Assembly (NCBI GenBank): GCA_963921935.1
Contig: OY998185.1
Span: 66,665,717-66,729,716 of the forward strand
Source of the DNA: Galeruca laticollis
Lineage: Eukaryota; Arthropoda; Insecta; Coleoptera; Chrysomelidae
DNA: 64,000 nt
Direction of reading: 5' to 3'
Within the stretch, counting starts at the first letter, position 1; every line of letters begins with the position of its first letter. The position numbers were made by a program, and so were the translations under genes. Under the pieces are notes generated by a model, which saw only the letters and a program-made list of their open reading frames with translations, was not told the origin of the DNA and did not search any database. Positions 25,995 through 36,620 of this stretch are shown here, in pieces.

Positions 25995-26025
25995 TATCAA
26001 TTGCTCCTGATAATTTGTATACCTC
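25986..26025. repeat. Linker-spanning dyad joining adjacent monomers
   Basis: GAGGTATAC at the end of one monomer (25986-25994) and GTATACCTC at the start of the next (26017-26025) are perfect complements around the 22-bp linker. Inside the linker TATCA and TGATA add five more pairs, leaving an eight-base loop and a four-base ATTT bulge. Each left arm can therefore pair with either the preceding or the following right arm. The linker variant CTTATAATTT weakens the inner TATCA/TGATA part, while the GTATAC arms remain. Confidence 0.85.
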
Positions 26026-27687
26026 CTCGCGTTTCTGTTATCCTAATACAAAATCGGATTTTTAGTGGAAAATAGTAAATTATTTCTTAAAAATACTAAG
26101 TTTTCGTTCATTTAACGAAATTAGGATTTGGTATCAGGATAACAGAAGAGCGAAGAGGTATACTATCAATTGCTCCTGATAATTTGTATACCTCCTCGCG
26201 TTTCTGTTATCCTAATACAAAATCGGATTTTTACTGAAATATAGTAATATAATTCTTACAAATACTAAGTTTTCGTTCATTTAAAGAAATTAGGATTTGG
26301 CATCAGGATAACAGAGGAGCGAAGAGGTATACTATCAATTGCTCCTGATAATTTGTATACCTCCTCGCGTTTCTGTTATCCTAATACAAAATCGGATTCT
26401 TACTGGAATATCGTAAATTATTTCTTACAAATACTAAGTTTTCGTTAATATAACGAAATCAGGATTTGCTATCAGGATAACAGAAGAGCGAAGAGGTATA
26501 CTATCAATTGCCCCTGATAATTTGTATACTTCCTCGCGTTTCTGTTATCCTAATACAAAATCGGATTCTTACTGAAATATCGTGAATTATTTCTTAAAAA
26601 TACTGGGTTTTCGTTAATTTAAAGAAAATAGGATTTGCTATCAGGATAACAGAAGGGCGAAGAGGTATACTATCAATTGCTCCTGATAATTTGTATACCT
26701 CCTCGCGTTTCTGTTATCCTAATACAAAATCGGATTCCTACTGGAATATCGTAAATTATTTCTTGAAAATACTAAGTTTTCGTTCATTTAACGAAATCAG
26801 GATTAGGTATCAGGATAACAGAAGAGCGAAGAGGTATACTATCAATTGCACCTGATAATTTGTATACCTCCTCGCGTTTCTGTTATCCTAATACAAAATC
26901 GGATTCTTACTGGAATATCGTAAATTATTTCTTAAAAATACTAAGTTTTCGTTAATTCAACGAAATTGGGATTTGGTATCAGGATAACAGAGGAGCGAAG
27001 AGGTATACTATCAATTGCCCCTGATAATTTGTATACCTCCTCGCGTTTCTGTTATCCTAATACAAAATCGGATTCTTACTGGAATATCGTAAATTTTTTC
27101 TTAAAAATACTAAGTTTTCGTTCATTTAACGAAATTAGGATTTGGTATCAGGATAACAGAAGAGCGAAGAGGTATAATATCAATTACTCCTGATAATTTG
27201 TACACTTCCTCGCGTTTCTGTTATCCTAATACAAAATCGGATTCTTACTGAAATATCGTAAATTATTTCTTAAAAATACTAAGTTTCCGTTCATTTAACG
27301 AAATTAGGATTTGCTATCAGCATAACAGAAGAGCGAAGAGGTATACTATCAATTGCTCCTGATAATTTGTATACCTCCTCGCATTTCTGTTATCCTAATA
27401 CAAAATCGGATACTCACTGAAATATCGTAAATTATTTCGTTAATTTAACGAAATTAGGATTTGGTATAAGGATAACAGACGAGCGAAGAGGTATACTATC
27501 AATTGCTCCTGATAATTTGTATACCTCCTCGCGTTTCTGTTATCCTAATATAAAATCGGATTCTTACTGGGATATCGTAAATTATTTCTTAAAAATACTA
27601 AGTTTTCGTTCATTTAACGAAATTAGGATTTGGTATCAGGATAACAGAAGAGCGAAGAGTTATACTATCAATTGCTCCTGATAATTT

Positions 27688-30034
27688 GTATACCTCCTCG
27701 CGTTTCTGTTATCCTAATACAAAAACGGATTTTTACTGAAATATAGTAATATATTTCTTAAAAATACTAAGTTTTCGTTCATTTAACGGAATTAGGATTT
27801 GGTATCAGGATAACAGAAGAGCGAAGAGGTATACTATCAATTGCTCCTGATAATTTGTATACCTCCTCGCGTTTCTGTTATCCTAATACAAAATCGGATT
27901 CTTACTAGAATATCGTAAATTATTTCTTAAAAATACTAAGTTTTCGTTCATTTACCGAAATTAGGATTTGGTATCAGGATAACAGAAGAGCGAAGAGGTA
28001 TACTATCAATTGCTCCTGATAATTTGTATACCTCCTCGCGTTTCTGTTATCCTAATACAAAATCGGATTCTTACTGGAATATCGTAAATTATTTCTTAAA
28101 AATACTAAGTTTTCGTTCATTTAACGGAATTAGGATTTGGTATCAGGATAACAGAAGAGCGAAGAGGTATACTATCAATTGCTCCTGATAATTTGTATAC
28201 CTCCTCGCGTTTCTGTTATCCTAATACAAAATCGGATTCTTACTGGAATATCGTAAATTATTTCTTAAAAATACTAAGTTTTCGTTCATTTAACGAAATT
28301 AGGATTTGGTATCAGGATAACAGAAGAGCGAAGAGGTATACTATCAATTGCTCCTGATAATTTGTATACCTCCTCGCGTTTCTGTTATCCTAATACAAAA
28401 TCGGATTTTTAGTGGAAAATAGTAAATTATTTCTTAAAAATACTAAGTTTTCGTTCATTTAACGAAATTAGGATTTGGTATCAGGATAACAGAAGAGCGA
28501 AGAGGTATACTATCAATTGCTCCTGATAATTTGTATACCTCCTCGCGTTTCTGTTATCCTAATACAAAATCGGATTTTTACTGAAATATAGTAATATAAT
28601 TCTTACAAATACTAAGTTTTCGTTCATTTAAAGAAATTAGGATTTGGCATCAGGATAACAGAGGAGCGAAGAGGTATACTATCAATTGCTCCTGATAATT
28701 TGTATACCTCCTCGCGTTTCTGTTATCCTAATACAAAATCGGATTCTTACTGGAATATCGTAAATTATTTCTTACAAATACTAAGTTTTCGTTAATATAA
28801 CGAAATCAGGATTTGCTATCAGGATAACAGAAGAGCGAAGAGGTATACTATCAATTGCCCCTGATAATTTGTATACTTCCTCGCGTTTCTGTTATCCTAA
28901 TACAAAATCGGATTCTTACTGAAATATCGTGAATTATTTCTTAAAAATACTGGGTTTTCGTTAATTTAAAGAAAATAGGATTTGCTATCAGGATAACAGA
29001 AGGGCGAAGAGGTATACTATCAATTGCTCCTGATAATTTGTATACCTCCTCGCGTTTCTGTTATCCTAATACAAAATCGGATTCCTACTGGAATATCGTA
29101 AATTATTTCTTGAAAATACTAAGTTTTCGTTCATTTAACGAAATCAGGATTAGGTATCAGGATAACAGAAGAGCGAAGAGGTATACTATCAATTGCACCT
29201 GATAATTTGTATACCTCCTCGCGTTTCTGTTATCCTAATACAAAATCGGATTCTTACTGGAATATCGTAAATTATTTCTTAAAAATACTAAGTTTTCGTT
29301 AATTCAACGAAATTAGGATTTGGTATCAGGATAACAGAGGAGCGAAGAGGTATACTATCAATTGCCCCTGATAATTTGTATACCTCCTCGCGTTTCTGTT
29401 ATCCTAATACAAAATCGGATTCTTACTGGAATATCGTAAATTTTTTCTTAAAAATACTAAGTTTTCGTTCATTTAACGAAATTAGGATTTGGTATCAGGA
29501 TAACAGAAGAGCGAAGAGGTATAATATCAATTACTCCTGATAATTTGTACACTTCCTCGCGTTTCTGTTATCCTAATACAAAATCGGATTCTTACTGAAA
29601 TATCGTAAATTATTTCTTAAAAATACTAAGTTTCCGTTCATTTAACGAAATTAGGATTTGCTATCAGCATAACAGAAGAGCGAAGAGGTATACTATCAAT
29701 TGCTCCTGATAATTTGTATACCTCCTCGCATTTCTGTTATCCTAATACAAAATCGGATACTCACTGAAATATCGTAAATTATTTCGTTAATTTAACGAAA
29801 TTAGGATTTGGTATAAGGATAACAGACGAGCGAAGAGGTATACTATCAATTGCTCCTGATAATTTGTATACCTCCTCGCGTTTCTGTTATCCTAATATAA
29901 AATCGGATTCTTACTGGGATATCGTAAATTATTTCTTAAAAATACTAAGTTTTCGTTCATTTAACGAAATTAGGATTTGGTATCAGGATAACAGAAGAGC
30001 GAAGAGTTATACTATCAATTGCTCCTGATAATTT
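27688..30034 (+). repeat. Higher-order repeat, 14-mer, copy 2 (2347 bp)
   Basis: Nearly identical to copy 1. A visible difference is ATTAGG at about 29310 where copy 1 has ATTGGG at about 26963. A third start of the same unit follows at 30035 (GATTTTTACTGAAATATAG type) but the order then changes to the 11-mer pattern. Confidence 0.9.
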
Positions 30035-31722
30035 GTATACCTCCTCGCGTTTCTGTTATCCTAATACAAAATCGGATTTTTACTGAAATATAGTAATATA
30101 TTTCTTAAAAATACTAAGTTTTCGTTCATTTAACGGAATTAGGATTTGGTATCAGGATAACAGAAGAGCGAAGAGGTATACTATCAATTGCTCCTGATAA
30201 TTTGTATACCTCCTCGCGTTTCTGTTATCCTAATACAAAATCGGATTCTTACTGGAATATCGTAAATTATTTCTTGAAAATACTAAGTTTTCGTTCATTT
30301 AACGGAATTAGGATTTGGTATCAGGATAACAGAAGAGCGAAGAGGTAAACTATCAATTGCTCCTGATAATTTGTATACCTCCTCGCGTTTCTGTTATCCT
30401 AATACAAAATCGGATTCTTACTGGAATATCGTAAATTATTTCTTAAAAATACTAAGTTTTCGTTCATTTAACGAAATTAGGATTTGGTATCAGGATAACA
30501 GAAGAGCGAAGAGGTATACTATCAATTGCTCCTGATAATTTGTATACCTCCTCGCGTTTCTGTTATCCTAATACAAAATCGGATTCTTACTGGAATAACG
30601 TAAATTATTTCTTAAAAATACTAAGTTTTCGTTCATTTAACGAAATTAGGATTTGGTATCAGGATAACAGAAGAGCGAAGAGGTATACTATCAATTGCTC
30701 CTGATAATTTGTATACCTCCTCGCGTTTCTGTTATCCTAATACAAAATCGGATTTTTAGTGGAAAATAGTAAATTAATGCTTAAAAATACTAAGTTTTCG
30801 TTCATTTAACGAAATTAGGATTTGGTATCAGGATAACAAGAGCGAAGAGGTATACTATCAATTGCTCCTGATAATTTGTATACCTTCTCGCGTTTCTGTT
30901 ATCCTAATACAAAATCGGAATCTTACTGGAATATCGTAAATTATTTCTTAAAAATACTAAATTTTCGTTCATTTAACGAAATTAGGATTTGGTATCAGGA
31001 TAACATAAGAGCGAAGAGGTATACTATCAATTGCTCCTGATAATTTGTATACCTCCTCGCGTTTCTGTTATCCTAATACAAAATCGGATTTTTACTGAAA
31101 TATAGTAATATAATTCTCAAAAATACTAAGTTTTCGTTCATTTAACGGAATTAGGATTTGGTATCAGGATAACAGAAGAGCGAAGAGGTATACTATCAAT
31201 TGCTCCTGATAATTTGTATACCTCCTCGCGTTTCTGTTATCCTAATACAAAATCGGATTCTTACTGGAATATCGTAAATTATTTCTTGAAAATACTAAGT
31301 TTTCGTTCATTTAACGGAATTAGGATTTGGTATCAGGATAACAGAAGAGCGAAGAGGTATACTATCAATTGCTCCTGATAATTTGTATACCTCCTCGCGT
31401 TTCTGTTATCCTAATACAAAATCGGATTCTTACTGGAATATCGTAAATTATTTCTTGAAAATACTAAGTTTTCGTTCATTTAACGAAATTAGGATTTGGT
31501 ATCAGGATAACAGAAGAGCGAAGAGGTATACTATCAATTGCTCCTGATAATTTGTATACCTCCTCGCGTTTCTGTTATCCTAATACAAAATCGGATTCTT
31601 ACTGGAATAACGTAAATTATTTCTTAAAAATACTATGTTTTCGTTCATTTAACGAAATTAGGATTTGCTATCAGGATAACAGACGAGCGAAGAGGTATAC
31701 TATCAATTGCTCCTGATAATTT
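29866..31722 (+). repeat. Higher-order repeat, 11-mer, copy 1 (1857 bp)
   Basis: Shared markers with copy 2 at 1857 bp are TATAAAATCGG (29866 and 31723 monomers), GGTAAACTATC (30344 and 32201), GAATAACG, TTTTAGTGG with AATTAATGC (30711 and 32568 monomers), GGAATCTTACTGG and ATAACATAAGAGCG. Near 31130 the unit changes mid-monomer: the left half is the TAATATAATTCTCAAAAATAC type but the right half is an AACGGAATT type, and a short AACGGAATT/GAATAACG run is repeated before copy 2 begins. Confidence 0.82.
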
Positions 31723-32995
31723 GTATACCTCCTCGCGTTTCTTTTATCCTAATATAAAATCGGATTCTTACTGGAATATCGTAAATTATTTCTTAAAAAT
31801 ACTAAGTTTTCGTTCATTTAACGAAATTAGGATTTAGTATCAGGATAACAGAAGAGCGAAGAGTTATACTATCAATTGCTCCTGATAATTTGTATACCTC
31901 CTCGCGTTTCTGTTATCCTAATACAAAATCGGATTTTTACTGAAATATGGCAATATATTTCTTAAAAATACTAAGTTTTCGTTCATTTAACGGAATTAGG
32001 ATTTGGTATCAGGATAACAGAAGAGCGAAGAGGTATACTATCAATTGCTCCTGATAATTTGTATACCTCCTCGCGTTTCTGTTATCCTAATACAAAATCG
32101 GATTCTTACTGGAATATCGTAAATTATTTCTTGAAAATACTAAGTTTTCGTTCATTTAACGGAATTAGGATTTGGTATCAGGATAACAGAAGAGCGAAGA
32201 GGTAAACTATCAATTGCTCCTGATAATTTGTATACCTCCTCGCGTTTCTGTTATCCTAATACAAAATCGGATTCTTACTGGAATATCGTAAATTATTTCT
32301 TAAAAATACTAAGTTTTCGTTCATTTAACGAAATTAGGATTTGGTATCAGGATAACAGAAGAGCGAAGAGGTATACTATCAATTGCTCCTGATAATTTGT
32401 ATACCTCCTCGCGTTTCTGTTATCCTAATACAAAATCGGATTCTTACTGGAATAACGTAAATTATTTCTTAAAAATACTAAGTTTTCGTTCATTTAACAA
32501 AATTAGGATTTGGTATCAGGATAACAGAAGAGCGAAGAGGTATACTATCAATTGCTCCTGATAATTTGTATACCTCCTCGCGTTTCTGTTATCCTAATAC
32601 AAAATCGGATTTTTAGTGGAAAATAGTAAATTAATGCTTAAAAATACTAAGTTTTCGTTCATTTAACGAAATTAGGATTTGGTATCAGGATAACAAGAGC
32701 GAAGAGGTATACTATCAATTGCTCCTGATAATTTGTATACCTTCTCGCGTTTCTGTTATCCTAATACAAAATCGGAATCTTACTGGAATATCGTAAATTA
32801 TTTCTTAAAAATACTAAATTTTCGTTCATTTAACGAAATTAGGATTTGGTATCAGGATAACATAAGAGCGAAGAGGTATACTATCAATTGCTCCTGATAA
32901 TTTGTATACCTCCTCGCGTTTCTGTTATCCTAATACAAAATCGGATTTTTACTGAAATATAGTAATATAATTCTCAAAAATACTAAGTTTTCGTT
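31723..32995 (+). repeat. Higher-order repeat, 11-mer, copy 2 (partial)
   Basis: Follows copy 1 at +1857 bp until the TAATATAATTCTC monomer, where this copy continues into AAAGAAATT with GGCATC, the uninterrupted form of that monomer. Small differences include ATGGCAATATA here against ATAGTAATATA in copy 1, and CTTTTATCC near 31741. Confidence 0.8.
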
Positions 32996-33410
32996 CATTT
33001 AAAGAAATTAGGATTTGGCATCAGGATAACAGAGGAGCGAAGAGGTATACTATCAATTGCCCCTGATAATTTGTATACCTCCTCGCGTTTCTGTTATCCT
33101 AATACAAAATTAGATTCTTACTGAAATATCGTAAATTATTTCTTAAAAATACTAAGTTTTCGTTCATTTAAAGAAATTAGTATTTGGTGTCAGGATAACA
33201 GAGGAGCGAAGAGGTATATTATCAATTGCCCCTGATAATTTGTATACCTCCTCGCGTTTCTGTTATCCTAATACAAAATAGCATTCTTACTGGAATATCG
33301 TAAATTATTTCTTAAAAATACTAGGTTTTCGTTAATCTAACAAAATTAGGATTTTGTATCAGGATAACAGAAGAGCGAAGAGGTATACTATCAATTGCTC
33401 CTGATAATTT
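32996..33410 (+). repeat. Satellite monomers of the GTGTCAGG / AGCATTC families
   Basis: Two and a half monomers in the order GGCATC, AAAATTAGATTC with GTGTCAGG and TATATTATC, then AAAATAGCATTC with AATCTAACAAAATT. The same succession recurs near 35.1-35.4, 41.7-41.9 and 48.6-48.9 kb. It leads into the CTCGAG-marked block. Confidence 0.75.
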
Positions 33411-34762
33411 GTATACCTCCTCGAGTTTCTGTTATCCTAATATAAAATCGGATTTTTACTGAAATATAGTAATATATTTCTTAAAAATACAAAGTTTTCG
33501 TTCATTTAACGAAATTAGGATTTGGTATCAGGATAATAGAAGAGCGAAGAGGTATACTATCAATTGCTCCTGATAATTTGTATACCTCCTCGCGTTTCTG
33601 TTATCCTAATACAAAATCGGATTTTTACTGAAATATCGTAAATTATTTCTTAAAAATACTAAGTTTTCGTTAATTTAATGAAATTAGGATTTGGTATCAG
33701 GATAACAGAAGAGCGAAGAGGTATACTATCAATTGCTCCTGCTAATTTGTACACCTTCTCCCGTTTCTGTTATCCTAATACAAAATCGATTTCCCACTGA
33801 AATATAGTTGATTATTTCTTAAAAATACTAAGTTTTCGTTCATTCAAAGAAATAAGGATTTGGTATCAGGATAACAGAGGAGCGAAGAGGTATACTATCA
33901 ATTGCCCCTGATAATTTGTATACCTCCTCGCGTTTCTGTTATCCTAATACAAAATCGGATTCTTACTGGAATATCGTAAATTATTTCTTAAAAATACTAA
34001 GTTTTCGTTAATTTAATGAAATTAGGATTTGGTATCAGGATAACAGAAGAGCGAAGAGGTATACTATCAATTGCTCCTGATAATTTGTATACCTCCTCGA
34101 GTTTCTGTTATCCTAATATAAAATCGGATTTTTACTGAAATATAGTAATATATTTCTTAAAAATACTAAGTTTTCGTTCATTTAACGAAATTAGGATTTG
34201 GTATCAGGATAATAGAAGAGCGAAGAGGTATACTATCAATTGCTCCTGATAATTTGTATACCTCCTCGCGTTTCTGTTATCCTAATACAAAATCGGATTT
34301 TTACTGAAATATCGTAAATTATTTCTTAAAAATACTAAGTTTTCGTTAATTTAATGAAATTAGGATTTGGTATCAGGATAACAGAAGAGCGAAGAGGTAT
34401 ACTATCAATTGCTCCTGCTAATTTGTACACCTTCTCCCGTTTCTGTTATCCTAATACAAAATCGATTTCCCACTGAAATATAGTTGATTATTTCTTAAAA
34501 ATACTAAGTTTTCGTTCATTCAAAGAAATAAGGATTTGGTATCAGGATAACAGAGGAGCGAAGAGGTATACTATCAATTGCCCCTGATAATTTGTATACC
34601 TCCTCGCGTTTCTGTTATCCTAATACAAAATCGGATTCTTACTGGAATATCGTAAATTATTTCTTAAAAATACTAAGTTTTCGTTAATTTAATGAAATTA
34701 GGATTTGGTATCAGGATAACAGAAGAGCGAAGAGGTATACTATCAATTGCTCCTGATAATTT
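33411..34762 (+). repeat. 4-mer higher-order repeat, two copies (676 bp), CTCGAG-marked
   Basis: Copies are 33411-34086 and 34087-34762. The order is CTCGAG with TATAAAATCGG; GATTTTTACTGAAATATCG with AATGAAATT and CTCCTGCTAATT; ACACCTTCTCCCG with ATAGTTGATTA; then GATTCTTACTGG with AATGAAATT. The visible difference is ATACAAAG in the first against ATACTAAG in the second. CTCGAG replaces CTCGCG of the left arm and creates an XhoI recognition sequence. Confidence 0.88.
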
Positions 34763-36113
34763 GTATACCTCCTCGAGTTTCTGTTATCCTAATATAAAAT
34801 CGGATTTTTACTGAAATATAGTAATATATTTCTTAAAAATACTAAGTTTTCGTTCATTTAACGAAGTTAGGATTTGGTATCAGGATAACAGAAGAGCGAA
34901 GAGGTATACTATCAATTGCTCCTGATAATTTGTATACCTCCTCGCGTTTCTGTTATCCTAAGACAAAATCGGATTTTTACGGAAATATAGTAAATTATTT
35001 CTTAAAAATACTAAGTTTTCGTTCATTTAACGAAATTAGGATTTGGTATCAGGATAATAGAAGAGCGAAGAGGTATACTATCAATTGCTCCTGATAATTT
35101 GTATACCTCCTCGCGTTTCTGTTATCCTAATACAAAATCAGATTCTTACTGAAATATCGTAAATTATTTCTTAAAAATACTAAGTTTTCGTTCATTTAAA
35201 GAAATTAGGATTTGGTGTCAGGATAACAGAGGAGCGAAGAGGTATATTATCAATTGCCCCTGATAATTTGTATACCTCCTCGCGTTTCTGTTATCCTTAT
35301 ACAAAATAGCATTCTTACTGGAATATCGTAAATTATTTCTTAAAAATACTAGGTTTTCGTTAATCTAACAAAATTAGGATTTTGTATCAGGATAACAGAA
35401 GAGCGAACAGGTATACTATCAACTGCTCCTGATAATTTGTACACCTTCTCCCTTTCTGTTATCCTAATACAAAATCGATTTCTTACTGAAATATAGTTGA
35501 TTATTTCTTAAAAATACTAAGTTTTCGTTCATTCAAAGAAATTAAGATTTGGTATCAGGATAACAGAGGAGCGAAGAGGTATACTATCAATTGCCCCTGA
35601 TAATTTGTATACCTCCTCGCGTTTCTGTTATCCTAATACAAAATCGGATTCTTACTGGAATATCGTAAATTATTTCTTAAAAATACTAAGTTTTCGTTAA
35701 TTTAATGAAATTAGGATTTGGTATCAGGATAACAGAAGAGCGAAGAAGTATACTATCAATTGCTCCTGATAATTTGTATACCTCCTCGAGTTTCTGTTAT
35801 CCTAATATAAAATCGGATTTTTACTGAAATATAGTGATATATTTCTTAAAAATCCTAAGTTTTCGTTCATTTAACGAAGTTAGGATTTGGTATCAGGATA
35901 ACAGAAGAGCGAAGAGGTATACTATCAATTGCTCCTGATAATTTGTATACCTCCTCGCGTTTCTGTTATCCTAAGACAAAATCGGATTTTTACGGAAATA
36001 TAGTAAATTATTTCTTAAAAATACTAAGTTTTCGTTCATTTAACGAAATTAGGATTTGGTATCAGGATAATAGAAGAGCGAAGAGGTATACTATCAATTG
36101 CTCCTGATAATTT
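34763..36113 (+). repeat. 6-mer CTCGAG-marked unit with partial second copy
   Basis: Unit 34763-35775 (1013 bp, six monomers less 1 bp) is CTCGAG with CGAAGTTAGG; AAGACAAAATCGG with TTTTTACGG; AAAATCAGATTC with GTGTCAGG; AGCATTC; ACACCTTCTCCC with a 1-bp deletion near 35450; GATTCTTACTGG with AATGAAATT. The first two monomer types repeat at 35776-36113, after which ordinary monomers resume. Confidence 0.82.
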
Positions 36114-36620
36114 GTATACCTCCTCGCGTTTCTGTTATCCTAATACAAAATCGGATTCTTACTGGAATATCGTAAATTATTTCTTAAAAATACTAAGTTT
36201 TCGTTCATTTAACGGAATTAGGATTTGGTATCAGGATAACAGAAGAGCGAACAGGTATACTATCAATTGCTCCTGATAATTTGTATACCTCCTCGCGTTT
36301 CTGTTATCCTAATACAAAATCGGATTCTTACTGGAATATCGTAAATTATTTCTTAAAAATACTAAGTTTTCGTTCATTTGACGGAATTAGGATTTGGTAT
36401 CAGGATAACAGAAGAGCGAAGAGGTATACTATCAATTGCTCCTGATAATTTGTATACCTCCTCGCGTTTCTGTTATACTAATACAAAATCGGATTCTTAC
36501 TGGAATATCGTAAATTATTTCTTAAAAATACTAAGTTTTCGTTCATTTAACGAAATTAGGATTTGGTATCAGGATAACAGAAGAGCGAAGAGGTATACTA
36601 TCAATTGCTCCTGATAATTT
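36114..36620 (+). repeat. Three consensus-like monomers
   Basis: Close to the consensus, with GCGAACAGG (about 36250), CATTTGACGG (about 36376) and TTATACTAATAC (about 36474) as private changes. Nothing else is seen here. Confidence 0.75.

Larger units (their letters stand above)
25848..26016 (+). repeat. Representative consensus-like 169-bp monomer
   Basis: This copy matches the consensus I derived by eye and serves as the reference unit. Positions 1-39 are the left arm (GTATAC, CCTCCTCGCG, CTGTTATCCT), 40-108 the interior (gattcttactgg, then AT-rich A and T tracts), 109-147 the right arm (AGGATAACAG, AGAGCGAAGAGG, TATAC) and 148-169 the linker (TATCAATTGCTCC, TGATAATTT). Common variants elsewhere are CGCATTT or CGAGTTT for CGCGTTT, GTACACC for GTATACC, ACTGAAAT for ACTGGAAT, TTAATTTAACG for TTCATTTAACG, GCTATC or GGCATC for GGTATC, AGAGGAGCG for AGAAGAGCG, and CTTATAATTT for CTGATAATTT. 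Confidence 0.95.
25341..27687 (+). repeat. Higher-order repeat, 14-mer, copy 1 (2347 bp)
   Basis: Thirteen 169-bp monomers plus one 150-bp monomer (27369-27518) give 2347 bp. Markers shared with copy 2 at exactly that offset are AAAAACGG (25374 and 27721), TTTTAGTGG (26060 and 28407), GGTATAATATC with ATTACTCC (27171 and 29518), AAAGAAAATAGG, and CTATCAGCATAAC. Left of 25341 the preceding monomer differs from the one left of 27688, fixing the boundary within one monomer. Confidence 0.9.

Noticed and set aside
26007..26013. Hammerhead ribozyme core at CTGATAA in the linker, with GAAA in the interior
   Set aside because: The conserved core is CUGANGA. Here the catalytic G8 position is A (CTGATAA or TTATAA), so self-cleavage is not supported, although satellites in other animals do carry hammerheads.
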